Below are positions 42,282 to 51,660 of a stretch of DNA of 64,000 nucleotides, piece after piece (the first letter of the stretch is position 1; each line of letters opens with the position of its first letter). A program made the translations under genes and the position numbers. Location of the stretch: contig NZ_WWEM01000019.1 in NCBI RefSeq assembly GCF_019308285.1, positions 62,001 to 126,000 of the forward strand, given 5' to 3'. Below the pieces are notes generated by a model that was not told the origin of the DNA, searched no databases, and worked only from the letters and a program-made list of their open reading frames with translations. The stretch comes from Flavobacterium quisquiliarum (GTDB taxonomy: Bacteria; Bacteroidota; Bacteroidia; Flavobacteriales; Flavobacteriaceae).

Positions 42282-43494
42282 ATTTTTTGCGTTCCATCAA
42301 TGCCATATAGAATCCGTCAAAACCAGATTCTGAAGCTAACATTTTACGATCTTCAATAAAAGTAAATTGTTGTCCGATTTCTGTTTTTAAGAATTTCTCC
42401 ACTTGCTCCTGATTTTCTGAAGGTAAAACAGAACAAGTTGCATAAACTAATTTTCCGCCTGGTTTTACAATTTTAGAATAGCTTTCTAAAACTTCGCTCT
42501 GAACTTTACGGATATTATCGATAAATTCAGGCTGTAATTTCCATTTAGAATCCGGATTTCTTTTTAAAACTCCTAATCCGCTACAAGGCGCGTCGATTAA
42601 AACACGATCTGCTTTTTCGTGTAATTTTTTTATCACTTTAGTGCTGTCGATAATGCGGTATTCAATATTGAAAGCGCCGTTTCTTTTAGCTCTTAGTTTT
42701 AATTGCTTTAATTTACTTTCATACAAATCCATTGCAATCAGCTGTCCTTTGTTTTCCATTAAAGAAGCCATGTGCAATGTTTTTCCTCCAGCACCAGCAC
42801 AAGTATCTACTACTCGCATTCCTGGTTTTACGTCTAGAAATCCTGCAACTAATTGTGAGTTGGCATCCTGTACTTCAAAAAGGCCTTGTTTGAAAGCGTC
42901 AGTTAAAAATACGTTTGCTCTTTCTTTTAAGACAAGAGCTTCTGGCTGGTCTTTTAAATATTCTGTTTCAATATTTAAATCCATCAAAGTGTTTCTAAGG
43001 CTTTCTTTAGTTCCTTTTAAAGTATTCGTTCTAAGAATCACTTTTGCAGGCTGATTCTGTGCCGCAATTTCTTTTGCCCAGACTTTTTCGCCTAGTTCTT
43101 TTACGCCCAATTCATCCATCCAGTCTGGAATAGATTCTTTAAGTGCTCTGTTTTTAGACAATTCGTCAAAACGGCCTTTTATTTTTCTTTCAGGAGTTCC
43201 TTCCAATTGTCTCCAATCTGGAATTGGATAACCGCGAAGAACAGCCCAAACGGCAAACATTCTCCATAAATTATCTCTGTCATAAGGCTCCTTAACTTCT
43301 GCAATTTCAGCGTATAGTCGTTTCCATCGAACAATCTCGTATATGGTTTCAGCAACAAATTTACGGTCAGAACTTCCCCAACGTTTGTCTTTTTTTAATG
43401 CTCTAGCTACAACTTTGTCTGCATATTCTCCTTCATTGAAAATAGCATTCAAAGAATCGATTGTCGTATAAACTAAATTTCTGTGTAATCTCAT
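42280..43494 (-). CDS. RsmB/NOL1-type RNA (cytosine-5) methyltransferase
   Basis: The product has 404 residues. An N-terminal helical domain of NusB-like character is followed by the SAM-dependent methyltransferase fold: VVDTCAGAGGKTLHMA (SAM-binding), then APCSGLGVLKRNPDSKWK (motif IV Cys) and YATCSVLPSENQ (motif VI Cys). It methylates cytosine C5 in rRNA, like RsmB; the exact site is not evident. Convergent with the MenE-like gene. Confidence 0.9.
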   Translation of the reverse strand: MRLHRNLVYTTIDSLNAIFNEGEYADKVVARALKKDKRWGSSDRKFVAETIYEIVRWKRLYAEIAEVKEPYDRDNLWRMFAVWAVLRGYPIPDWRQLEGTPERKIKGRFDELSKNRALKESIPDWMDELGVKELGEKVWAKEIAAQNQPAKVILRTNTLKGTKESLRNTLMDLNIETEYLKDQPEALVLKERANVFLTDAFKQGLFEVQDANSQLVAGFLDVKPGMRVVDTCAGAGGKTLHMASLMENKGQLIAMDLYESKLKQLKLRAKRNGAFNIEYRIIDSTKVIKKLHEKADRVLIDAPCSGLGVLKRNPDSKWKLQPEFIDNIRKVQSEVLESYSKIVKPGGKLVYATCSVLPSENQEQVEKFLKTEIGQQFTFIEDRKMLASESGFDGFYMALMERKK

Positions 43495-43581
43495 TTTATT
43501 TATTTGAAGTGCAAAGGTAGTATTAATTGATTGAAAGTTAAATTTTTAATACTGAATCTTGTTTCTGATTCTCATTAAAAG

Positions 43582-43613
43582 AAAAAACACTCTAAGTTAA
43601 GAGTGTTTTTTTG
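43582..43613 (-). terminator. Rho-independent terminator after kup
   Basis: AAAAAACACTCT pairs with AGAGTGTTTTTT across AAGTTA, with a T-run on the minus strand. Confidence 0.85.
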
Positions 43614-43632
43614 AATTATAGAAAAGCGTTTT

Positions 43633-45606
43633 TTATTTAATAATACGCGTTAATCCAATATTCTCTGGAGCATGAAGCACCATTGGGAACTTCTCTATTT
43701 TGACAGAACTGCTGTCTAATCCAAAAGCTCTTTCTTCAGATAAGCTCAGTTTTTTGATAAAGAAATAAGAATTCATGATAATGTTTTCATGCCATCTTAA
43801 ATCATTGTCGTTCGATAAGAATTTTTCAGATAATACAAATTTGAAGTCTCCAATAATATTGTTTTTGTTTAAAGATTCGTAACGGCTGGTAATATCAACT
43901 TCGCCACGTTTTACCATGTCTTTGATAACTTCTCTAAACATTAAATTGATTTTGGTTGGCTCTCTAAAACCTAAATTAAAGTCAATTCTGTAAATGTCAT
44001 CTTTAGCGATTTCTGTTACTTTATACTGTGTTTTATAAGGTTCAGTCAAAATGTTAACGTGAACAAACCAATAGATATCTGCTCTTTTTGGACGCTTTTG
44101 AAGAATAGAATAAATGATTTTTTCCTCCAATTCATCAACACGATTAGCATTAGTCATATAAACTAAATGCGTTGCATATTTTGGAATAGATAAATCTTGG
44201 CTCAATTCTACTAAGACTTGTTTGTAATCGTCAACTTTAACAACTTTTGTATAGTTTTTATTGATTTTCTTCGCTAAATACCAAATGGTCATTACAGAAA
44301 TCAACATGCTTGCAATGATTAATGTTACATAACCTCCTTCGGCAAACTTGGTGATATTAGCAAAAAGGAAACTGAATTCGATTAACAAATAAATGGTAAT
44401 CAACGGAACCATGAAGTATAGCTTTACACGTTTCATGATTAGATAATAATTCAACAAAATAGTCGTCATGATCATGCAGAGAATAATGGCAAGACCATAA
44501 GCATGTTCCATATTTCCTGATTTTTCGAAGTGTAAAACAATTCCAACACAACCAAAAAACAATAACCAGTTAATTGATGGGATATATAGCTGACCTTTTA
44601 CTTCTGTTGGATATTTGATTTTTACTTTTGGCCAGAAATTCAGACGCATTGCTTCATTGATCAAGGTAAATGAACCGCTAATCAATGCTTGAGATGCAAT
44701 CACGGCAGCTAAAGTTGCCACTACAATTCCAAAGGGTAAAAACCAATGTGGCATAATTAAGTAAAACGGATTTCCATTTTCTCCTCCTAATTGCTGTAAG
44801 GTGTTTCCTTCGTGGTGGATTAAATAAGCGGCTTGTCCAAAGTAGTTTAAAACCAAAGTTGTTTTTACAAACATCCAGCTTATTCTAATGTTTTTTCTAC
44901 CACAGTGTCCCATATCTGAATATAAAGCCTCAGCTCCTGTTGTACATAAAAATACAAATCCAAGAACAAAGAAACCATCAGGATGTACCGTTAATAAATG
45001 GTATGCGTAATAAGGATTTATGGCTTTAATAACTTCTGGGTAATTAATAACCTGAATAGTTCCTAAAGTTCCAAGCATAGCAAACCAGATTAACATCATT
45101 GGAGCAAAGAATTTACCAACTAGTTTAGTTCCGAATTGCTGAATAGTGAAAAGAACAAACAAGATCGAAATTACAATATATACAATAGTTTGCGTCTCCA
45201 TTGTAGGATAGAAAGCTCTAATTCCTTCTACTGCTGATGAAATCGAAATGGGTGGTGTTATGATTCCGTCTGCAAGCAGGGCACTTCCTCCAATTATGGC
45301 GGGCACGATTAGCCATTGAATTTTTGTTTTCTTGACTAAGGCGTAAAGTGCAAAAATTCCACCTTCACCATGATTGTCTGCACTTAAAGTAATAAGTACA
45401 TATTTAATTGTAGTTTGTAATGTCAGCGTCCAAAAAACACAAGAAATACCTCCTAAAACAATATCAGCATTTATGGTGTGATTGCCCAAAATAGCCTTCA
45501 TTACGTATAATGGAGAGGTTCCAATATCTCCATAAATAATCCCTAAAGTAATCAATAAACCCCCAATAGACAACTTACTATGTAAGTTTTTATGCGATGC
45601 GCTCAT
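43633..45606 (-). CDS. kup: Kup potassium uptake protein
   Basis: The product has 657 residues starting MSASHKNLHSK. The KUP family motif region GDIGTSPLYVMKAI and the sequence GVISCVFWTLTLQ-like early helices, plus GEGGIFALYALV, identify it. About 12 TM helices are followed by a C-terminal cytoplasmic domain. It imports K+ with H+. The TTG reading from 45633 was rejected because that codon falls in a TAAATTTG -7 box at 45631-45638. Confidence 0.93.
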   Translation of the reverse strand: MSASHKNLHSKLSIGGLLITLGIIYGDIGTSPLYVMKAILGNHTINADIVLGGISCVFWTLTLQTTIKYVLITLSADNHGEGGIFALYALVKKTKIQWLIVPAIIGGSALLADGIITPPISISSAVEGIRAFYPTMETQTIVYIVISILFVLFTIQQFGTKLVGKFFAPMMLIWFAMLGTLGTIQVINYPEVIKAINPYYAYHLLTVHPDGFFVLGFVFLCTTGAEALYSDMGHCGRKNIRISWMFVKTTLVLNYFGQAAYLIHHEGNTLQQLGGENGNPFYLIMPHWFLPFGIVVATLAAVIASQALISGSFTLINEAMRLNFWPKVKIKYPTEVKGQLYIPSINWLLFFGCVGIVLHFEKSGNMEHAYGLAIILCMIMTTILLNYYLIMKRVKLYFMVPLITIYLLIEFSFLFANITKFAEGGYVTLIIASMLISVMTIWYLAKKINKNYTKVVKVDDYKQVLVELSQDLSIPKYATHLVYMTNANRVDELEEKIIYSILQKRPKRADIYWFVHVNILTEPYKTQYKVTEIAKDDIYRIDFNLGFREPTKINLMFREVIKDMVKRGEVDITSRYESLNKNNIIGDFKFVLSEKFLSNDNDLRWHENIIMNSYFFIKKLSLSEERAFGLDSSSVKIEKFPMVLHAPENIGLTRIIK

Positions 45607-45630
45607 GTATATTTTTATAAAAGACGGTTG

Positions 45631-45638
45631 CAAATTTA
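45631..45638 (-). promoter_or_regulatory. -7 box of kup
   Basis: TAAATTTG on the minus strand, 25 bp upstream of the kup start at 45606, matches TAnnTTTG. It settles the start choice. A -33 element at proper spacing is not evident. Confidence 0.5.
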
Positions 45639-45682
45639 CTGTTTTAAAACAAATTAGCCGCTATTATAATTAAAAAGATAAA

Positions 45683-45712
45683 AAAAAGCACAATCGTAAA
45701 ATTGTGCTTTTA
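45683..45712 (-). terminator. Rho-independent terminator after Arg/Asn-rich lipoprotein gene
   Basis: AAAAGCACAAT pairs with ATTGTGCTTTT across CGTAAA; the minus-strand T-run is seven long. Confidence 0.8.
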
Positions 45713-45737
45713 AATCTATATGTAAATTGAAAGATTC

Positions 45738-47072
45738 TTAACCTCTTCTTCCGCCACCACCTCTAGAGTTTGAGCCACTTTCTCTTTGAGATTGTCCTCC
45801 TCCACGAGATTCTTGGCTTACTCTTGGAGATTCTGAACGCTGTTGGCTTTGTGCGGGTCTAGCCGAATATTCTCTGTTAGAATTAGATCTGTTTTCAGAA
45901 TTGCTTCTTGGTGCTTCAGCTCTTTGAACTGGGGCAGATGGTGTGTTGCTAACTCTGTTTTGAGAATAGTTTCTAGAATTTTCTGATCTCTGAGTTGACA
46001 TTTCACGATTAACATTTCCTCTGTTTTCTGAATTCCCTCTAGAAGTCATTCCTGAATTGTTATTTCTCGATTCTGTTCTTGGAGTATTTTCAACTCTTGC
46101 TGCATTGTTTCCTCTGTTGGAGTAGTCCCTATTTACAGTTCCTTCTGTGTTTCTATTCGCAGTTCTGTTGGTAGAGTTGTATGTTCCGTTGTTTCTGTCT
46201 ACAGAAGTTCTGCCTGTTGTGTTTCTGTTTTCAGCATAATTTCTATTTGAAGTTCTGTTGTCAGAAGATATAGGTCTTGCTGTGTTTCCTCTATTAGTGT
46301 TATAGCTGTTTCTGTTTGCTTCTCTACTTGATACACGTCTTTGATCTAAATCATATCTGTTACTTACATTAGAATGTCTTTCAGCAAAGCTGTAGTTTGG
46401 TCTCATTCTTTCATATCCGTAAGTACGTCTTGTTTCGTAAATCACAGGAGCTCTATAACTTCTTCTCACATTTACATAGTTGTAGCTGTTATGAACATTG
46501 ATACAAACATTTACATTGTTTCTGTATCTGTAAACTGGGTAAGGTCTCCAAGCTGTGTAATATGTTGGATAATACCCCCAATACCATGTTGAATAGTAAG
46601 GTCTGTAATTAGTAACCCAGAAAGAAGTATAAATTACAGGGGCAACACTATAAACAGGCTCATAAATATAATTTGATCCATATAAATAAGAGTTACCTAC
46701 AATCTGTACACTTACTTTGTTGTAATTATCTCTCTCAACATCAATAGTTGCAACGTCTTGGTAAACATCACGGTCTAAAACGGCTTGAATGATTACCACG
46801 TGAGTTCTATCTTCTACACTTTCGATTACACGAAGGTAATCTACTTCATCATCACCATTAAGATCAAGGTTTGAAATTTGATATTTTGGATCGTTTAATC
46901 TTCTTTCAAAATCTTGAAGGTTTGCAGATTCTCCAAACATGGAAGCAACGGCTCTTAAATCTAAATTATCGCTTATATCTGAATTTTTTGCGTAAACTGT
47001 AGTTTGACTCTGTGCCGCACAAGAACCAAAAACTATCGCTGTGATCGCTATTAAAAGTAATTTCGTTTTCAT
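45738..47072 (-). CDS. Arg/Asn/Ser-rich envelope lipoprotein, unknown
   Basis: The product has 444 residues. A type II signal peptide (lipobox VFGSC) leads to residues about 40-140, a folded region with an EF-hand-like segment DLNGDDEVDYLRV. Then a Tyr/Trp/Arg/Asn-rich stretch (residues about 150-240) with repeated YYP/TYY/YRPYY strings, then some 180 residues of low-complexity NR, TR, SN repeats (NRTSNRNY, RSENSRN, RGGGQSQRES, ending GGGRRG). The tail is very basic and disordered. The folded core resembles DUF3300-like or unknown flavobacterial proteins. RNA or polyanion binding is possible, but not proven. Confidence 0.72.
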   Translation of the reverse strand: MKTKLLLIAITAIVFGSCAAQSQTTVYAKNSDISDNLDLRAVASMFGESANLQDFERRLNDPKYQISNLDLNGDDEVDYLRVIESVEDRTHVVIIQAVLDRDVYQDVATIDVERDNYNKVSVQIVGNSYLYGSNYIYEPVYSVAPVIYTSFWVTNYRPYYSTWYWGYYPTYYTAWRPYPVYRYRNNVNVCINVHNSYNYVNVRRSYRAPVIYETRRTYGYERMRPNYSFAERHSNVSNRYDLDQRRVSSREANRNSYNTNRGNTARPISSDNRTSNRNYAENRNTTGRTSVDRNNGTYNSTNRTANRNTEGTVNRDYSNRGNNAARVENTPRTESRNNNSGMTSRGNSENRGNVNREMSTQRSENSRNYSQNRVSNTPSAPVQRAEAPRSNSENRSNSNREYSARPAQSQQRSESPRVSQESRGGGQSQRESGSNSRGGGGRRG

Positions 47073-47310
47073 GACTAAATCATATTAAATTGTTTGTACT
47101 TGGAGATATCCAATTACTGTGCCATAAATTTATTTGCTAAATGTGGTGAGTGTAATGAACAGTATATTAGTTGATTACGTTTTGTTTGTTCTTTTCTGAA
47201 TGTAATCGGTTGCATAAAAGTATGGACTTATTATTTCTTGAAAATGAGCTAAACCTATTTGAGATGTTATAAATAATCGTATTTTAGCGTTAACCAAATT
47301 TAAATTCCTT

Positions 47311-48372
47311 ATGAAAAAACTAGTTTTATTTTGCAGTATTTTTATTTTATTGATGTCTTTTGGAACATTTAATTCTAAAACTAAAGTTGCCTATAATAGT
47401 GGTTTTACATCAATGACAGTAGATACTTTATTTAAAGATAGAATTAGCATTAGAGCCATTTTGGTTGATAAAAATAAAATTTGGTATGGAGCTGATAATT
47501 CACGTTTCGGTTATTATGATTTAACTAAAAATGAAAAATTTGAAGAGCATATTTATCGTGATACTTTAAATTTGGAATTTAGAAGTATCGCACAGACTTC
47601 TAAAGATATTTTTCTGCTTAGTGTAGCCAATCCCGCTTTACTTTATGCTGTTTCCAAAAAAGACAATAAAGTTAAATTAGTATATAAAGAAGTTAATCCA
47701 AAAGTTTTTTATGATAGTATGCAGTTTTGGAATGATAAAGAAGGAATTGCAATTGGCGATCCAACAGAAGACACTTTCTCTGTTATTGTAACTCGTGACG
47801 GAGGAGAAACTTGGACAAAACTATTGTCAGATAAATTACCTACAAATTCTGTTGGTGAAGGAGCTTTTGCAGCAAGCAATACTAATATTGTTATAAAAGG
47901 AAATGATACTTGGCTGGTTTCTGGTGGAAAAAAAGCACGTGTTTTTTATTCTTCTGATAAAGCAAAAACATGGAAAGTGGTAGAAACGCCAATTGTGCAG
48001 GGAAAAGAAATGACCGGTATTTTTACGGCAGATTTTTACGATTCCAAACAAGGTTTTATTGCAGGAGGAGATTATGATCTTCCAAACAACAGAAGTGACA
48101 ATAAAGCCTTTACTAAAGATGGCGGTAAAACTTGGGAATTGATTGGCCAGAATATGGGATTTGGCTATGCGTCTTGTGTACAATATGTTCCTGGAGGAAA
48201 TGGACGAGAAATTATTTGTGTGGGTTCTGAAGGAATACAATATTCTCAAAATGGTGGGGAAAACTGGATGCAGTTATCTACTGATACAAAACTTTTTACA
48301 ATTCGTTTTATAAATAGAAACACTGCAATTGCAGCGGGGCATAACAAAGTAGTTCGACTGAACTTTAAATAA
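47311..48372 (+). CDS. Ycf48-like/oxidoreductase beta-propeller protein
   Basis: The product has 353 residues with a signal peptide (ends near SFGTF). It has Asp-box-like repeats typical of photosynthesis system II assembly factor Ycf48/sialidase-type seven-bladed propellers (TRDGGETWTKL, FTKDGGKTWELI, SQNGGENWMQL). Many Bacteroidetes have such non-photosynthetic propellers, apparently in the periplasm, with unclear function. It stands alone, convergent with the Spy-like gene; a terminator separates them. Confidence 0.84.
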   Translation: MKKLVLFCSIFILLMSFGTFNSKTKVAYNSGFTSMTVDTLFKDRISIRAILVDKNKIWYGADNSRFGYYDLTKNEKFEEHIYRDTLNLEFRSIAQTSKDIFLLSVANPALLYAVSKKDNKVKLVYKEVNPKVFYDSMQFWNDKEGIAIGDPTEDTFSVIVTRDGGETWTKLLSDKLPTNSVGEGAFAASNTNIVIKGNDTWLVSGGKKARVFYSSDKAKTWKVVETPIVQGKEMTGIFTADFYDSKQGFIAGGDYDLPNNRSDNKAFTKDGGKTWELIGQNMGFGYASCVQYVPGGNGREIICVGSEGIQYSQNGGENWMQLSTDTKLFTIRFINRNTAIAAGHNKVVRLNFK

Positions 48373-48380
48373 AAAAAAAT

Positions 48381-48425
48381 AAGAACCCTAAATAATAAAG
48401 TAAGTATTATTATATAGGGTTCTTA
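48381..48425. terminator. Terminator between propeller gene and Spy-like gene
   Basis: AAGAACCCTA (48381-48390) pairs with TAGGGTTCTT (48415-48424), with a second inner A/T stem. Confidence 0.7.
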
Positions 48426-48449
48426 TCGCTGTTGTTTCTTTATTGAAAT

Positions 48450-48908
48450 TTAATCTTTGCCGGCTTTATCTCGATATTGCTGCAGTAATTTTCGATTGAA
48501 ATCGTCTTCAGATTTTTTAAGCTTTAATATTTTTTTTGCCGAAAGTATTTTCTTCAAACTCGCCATGTATTTTTCACGAAGTACATACAATTCTTTATCT
48601 GTGCTTTCAATTTGAGATAATAACGTTACAGCGTCTTTTTCAGATAGATTATTGATGTTGTCATCGTTTAATTTCCGAATGTAGGTTTTCATTTTTAAAT
48701 GCTTCAGATCAAATTGTTTGTCATCATAAGCATTGTATATCGGCCAGAATTTTTCGGCTTCTGTTGAAGTTAATTCTAATTCCGTTGTTAAAAATGAAAC
48801 TTTAAAAGCTTTGATTTTTTCGCGTTTTTCATCGATTTTTCCATTTTGAGCAAAAAAGGAAAAACTAGTCAGAAAGATCAGGAGCGGTAAAATATTTTTT
48901 ATTTTCAT
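48450..48908 (-). CDS. Spy/CpxP-like periplasmic protein
   Basis: The product has 152 residues: a signal peptide (SFSFFAQ), then a helical domain with the LTxxxAxxFWPxY motif (ELTSTEAEKFWPIYNAYDDKQ), similar to the Spy/CpxP fold that senses or chaperones misfolded proteins. It is the third gene of the sigma/anti-sigma operon, 30 bp after the anti-sigma gene. It may be a target or a feedback component of that stress sigma factor. Confidence 0.82.
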   Translation of the reverse strand: MKIKNILPLLIFLTSFSFFAQNGKIDEKREKIKAFKVSFLTTELELTSTEAEKFWPIYNAYDDKQFDLKHLKMKTYIRKLNDDNINNLSEKDAVTLLSQIESTDKELYVLREKYMASLKKILSAKKILKLKKSEDDFNRKLLQQYRDKAGKD

Positions 48909-48938
48909 TGTAAAGTAAAGTTGGAGTTAAGTCTAAGT

Positions 48939-49358
48939 TTAGTTCTGTTCTGAAATTAAGTGTTCTATATTTGGACTTGTAGATAAAATATCTTCTATAG
49001 TTTCATCTTCAAGAGTAATATCATTATTTAATTTTTCAATATCGCTGTTATCTAATTTCTGAATTAGGTCATATTGGGTCAAATTAGACTGATAGGATAA
49101 ATAAGTTTCTAAAGCTGCTTCGTCAAGATCATTTGATGTTGCTTTGTAATTATTTACAATCGGAATCATTAATGCTAAACCAATAACTGCAGCTGCGGTT
49201 AAAGAAAGTACTTTTTTACGTTTGTAAAACGGAATCACTTTAACCTCTTTTTCGTTTAATTGCTGTAAAACTTTTTCTGGAAAATTATCAAAATAATGTT
49301 CTGGAGTTTTAAATCCAGATTTTATTTTGGGTTCGTTTTCTAATTTAAATGTTTTCAT
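48939..49358 (-). CDS. Anti-sigma factor candidate (single TM)
   Basis: The product has 139 residues: an N-terminal cytoplasmic part (MKTFKLENEPKIKSGFKTPEHYFDNFPEKVLQQL), a basic stop-transfer, one TM helix (VLSLTAAAVIGLALMIPIV) and an acidic periplasmic tail. There is no ZAS His/Cys motif. Position directly after the ECF sigma gene (33 bp) and TM layout suggest an anti-sigma factor. Confidence 0.75.
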   Translation of the reverse strand: MKTFKLENEPKIKSGFKTPEHYFDNFPEKVLQQLNEKEVKVIPFYKRKKVLSLTAAAVIGLALMIPIVNNYKATSNDLDEAALETYLSYQSNLTQYDLIQKLDNSDIEKLNNDITLEDETIEDILSTSPNIEHLISEQN

Positions 49359-49391
49359 AATACCTATAAGATAGTTTTAGTTACAAAAGGT

Positions 49392-49934
49392 TTAATTTGA
49401 TGTAACATATAATTCGATTTTTTTAACTGCGTGATGATAAGATGCCTTAAGTGCTCCAACAGAAGTTCCTAAGATTTCTGCAATTTCTTCATATTTTAAT
49501 TCTTCAAAATATTTCATTTTGAAAACTAATTGCTGTTTTTCCGGAAGTGTTACAATTGCTTTTTGAAGTTTGATTTGAATTTCATCTCCATCAAAATAAA
49601 GATCTGCTTTTAGATTGTCGATGGTTTTGTTCTGCAAATCTTCTGATGAAATCCCGCTTAATTTTGCCTTTTGAGATAAAAAAGTCAAAGCTTCGTTTGT
49701 GGCAATACGATACATCCAGGAGAAAAGTTTACTTTCACCTTTAAAGTTTTTAAGATATTGAAAGACTTTTACAAAAGTATTCTGTAAAACATCGTCTGCA
49801 TCGTCATGATTCAAAACAATATTTCGAATATGAGAATACAAAGGTCTCTGATAATCAGACAAGAGTTTTTGAAACGCGGTATTCTGCGTTTCAGGGTTTA
49901 ATAACTGTTTTATAAATTCCTTCTCGTCTATCAA
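49392..49934 (-). CDS. ECF RNA polymerase sigma factor
   Basis: The product has 180 residues. Region 2 (LYSHIRNIVLNHDDADDVLQNTFVKVFQYL, then SKLFSWMYRIATNEALTFL) and region 4 (LPEKQQLVFKMKYFEELKYEEIAEILGTSVGALKASYHHAVKKIE) of sigma-70 are clear. The order on the minus strand is sigma, anti-sigma, Spy-like protein, and the operon is probably autoregulated under envelope stress. Confidence 0.93.
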   Translation of the reverse strand: MIDEKEFIKQLLNPETQNTAFQKLLSDYQRPLYSHIRNIVLNHDDADDVLQNTFVKVFQYLKNFKGESKLFSWMYRIATNEALTFLSQKAKLSGISSEDLQNKTIDNLKADLYFDGDEIQIKLQKAIVTLPEKQQLVFKMKYFEELKYEEIAEILGTSVGALKASYHHAVKKIELYVTSN

Positions 49935-50005
49935 ACTTTTTGTTTTGTAAACTTTAATATAGGTTGGACTGAATTTAAAACAAAAGGTTTAATCAATCCT
50001 AAAAT

Positions 50006-51205
50006 TTAGAATTCAGATTCTTCTTCCTGTGCTGGAGTTGTCGTAGCTGGCGTCTGAGTTGCTGGCTTTTTTTGTACGGGTTTAGGTTGCACTGGTTTAG
50101 GCTGTACAGGCTCAGTTTGCGTTTGTTCTGATTGTTCAGTTTGTGTTTCTGGAGAGTATACAGGGCTACTAACTACAGGTTCTGCTTTAGGAATAATCGG
50201 GAAGTAAATTTCAGTTACCAATTTAGAAGAACCTTTTACATCCAATTTACTTAAAGTTAAGATTTCAAGATGTGACCAGCTTAATTGTGGAGTGATTTTT
50301 CCGTTGTTTATAAAAGCTGTTGTTTTGGCAATAGCTTCATTTCTGTGAGAATAATCTCCAGTTAGTGTTGTTTTTACAGCATCAAATCCATTTAGTTTTC
50401 CAGATAAAATGTCACTTCCGGAACTAATTGAAATTTCTTTATTGATTGGAAGGCAAATTGATATTTTGGCTAAACCAGTTTTAGTGTCGTAAGTGTGGTA
50501 AATAATAAAAGGTTTTCCACTTGTAGATAACCCATTTGTTTCACTGAAATGGATAAGTTTCGGAATTACAATTCGAGCATTTTTGCTGACTTTTTCAATT
50601 TCACTTGTAAAAGTCTGGCGAATGTAAGGTGTCTCTGTTTTTTTTACTAAACCATCGACTTTGATAGCATAAGTTTTGGTTTCGTAGTCAAGGTTTTTGT
50701 CAATATTGGCTAAGCTTTTTTCGTAAATAGTTCCAATAACTTTATTAGAACCTCCGTGTAAAGCAGTGTAAATTTTAAATAGAAAACTCATAGTTCCTTT
50801 TGCTTTCCAGGTCACTTTAGTTTTTCCGTTTAAAGTGTCTTTTAAAGTCCAAGAAACATCGGCTTCAGTGCCATCATATTGCATTTTTTGTTCAATGCTT
50901 TCGCCTTCTTTTGTTTTAAGAGTGATTGCATTTCCTTTTCCATCAGCTCCATCCCAATAAAAAGAAGCGCCATTTCCACTTGTTTTGTTAGGGAAAGTCA
51001 TTTTTATAGATGGATCTTCAACTGACCAAGATTCAAAATCTTCATAATTTCTAAAGTCATTAAGATAACTGTAAACCGTTGCACGAGGCGAGTTAATTAC
51101 TTTACTTCTTTCTACATCAAAGATTCCTTTTTGAGTAGCAACAAAAACAGTAAGGGCAACAAGGCTTAATAACGCGAAAAGAAATAAATACTTAAGAATC
51201 TTCAT
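50006..51205 (-). CDS. SRPBCC/polyketide cyclase-like protein with Pro/Lys/Gln-rich tail
   Basis: The product has 399 residues. An N-terminal TM anchor (LKYLFLFALLSLVALTVFVA) is followed by a helix-grip SRPBCC domain (residues about 30-180; INSPRATVYSYLNDFRNYEDFESWS) and a second GyrI-like domain (residues about 190-345). The C-terminal about 50 residues are repeats such as QPKPVQPKPVQKKPATQ and acidic residues at the end. It probably binds a hydrophobic or toxic small molecule at the cytoplasmic membrane. Start is good and the neighbour on the same strand (51336) is a small TM protein. Confidence 0.8.
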   Translation of the reverse strand: MKILKYLFLFALLSLVALTVFVATQKGIFDVERSKVINSPRATVYSYLNDFRNYEDFESWSVEDPSIKMTFPNKTSGNGASFYWDGADGKGNAITLKTKEGESIEQKMQYDGTEADVSWTLKDTLNGKTKVTWKAKGTMSFLFKIYTALHGGSNKVIGTIYEKSLANIDKNLDYETKTYAIKVDGLVKKTETPYIRQTFTSEIEKVSKNARIVIPKLIHFSETNGLSTSGKPFIIYHTYDTKTGLAKISICLPINKEISISSGSDILSGKLNGFDAVKTTLTGDYSHRNEAIAKTTAFINNGKITPQLSWSHLEILTLSKLDVKGSSKLVTEIYFPIIPKAEPVVSSPVYSPETQTEQSEQTQTEPVQPKPVQPKPVQKKPATQTPATTTPAQEEESEF

Positions 51206-51335
51206 TGGTAGGTTGTTTGATTTCGTAAAGTTATAAATTTATCATGAGTCTTACTAATAACCAAAAATTATTAGGTTTTATTTTGTTTGAATGAATTTTT
51301 AATTCAGAAAAGACTCTTTTGCGCTCAAAAAATAA

Positions 51336-51548
51336 TTATCTCTTAAAAAAGATTTTGATTAAAAATAAAATGGCAATGAAAAGCAAAAAAACAAGCAATA
51401 CTTTGTAATTTCCTTTGTAAAAGATCTTATGCAGTGCCAGATCTCTTCGATAAGCAAATATCATTATGATTACAAACGCAATAAAAAAACACACTCCAAA
51501 TAGTATTTGTCCTTGACTAAACATAGCTTTAAAAATTATTTTTGGCAA
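51336..51548 (-). CDS. Small two-TM protein, unknown
   Basis: The product has 70 residues: two hydrophobic segments (LFGVCFFIAFVIIMIFAY; YKVLLVFLLFIAILFLIK) joined by a basic loop (RRDLALHKIFYKGN). It is probably an inner-membrane protein with both ends on the periplasmic side or the reverse. No family is recognised. Its gene ends 130 bp before the SRPBCC gene on the same strand. Confidence 0.6.
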   Translation of the reverse strand: MPKIIFKAMFSQGQILFGVCFFIAFVIIMIFAYRRDLALHKIFYKGNYKVLLVFLLFIAILFLIKIFFKR

Positions 51549-51660
51549 ATTTAGAGAATTGAATATGATTTGAAGCTAATAACCGTTTCATTTAATGTAA
51601 TTTTATTTTAGTATTATGTTTAAGTGAATTAAATTAGCAAAAAAAAAAGAAAACTACTAT

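Noticed and set aside
45800..46400. Possible CRISPR-like or tandem DNA repeat
   Set aside because: Repeats are irregular codons for Asn/Arg/Ser in a coding sequence, with no constant spacer or repeat length.
47836..48249. 137-codon minus-strand ORF inside the propeller gene
   Set aside because: It is a shadow of the Ycf48-like CDS; Cys/Phe/Ile-rich composition is typical of antisense artefacts.
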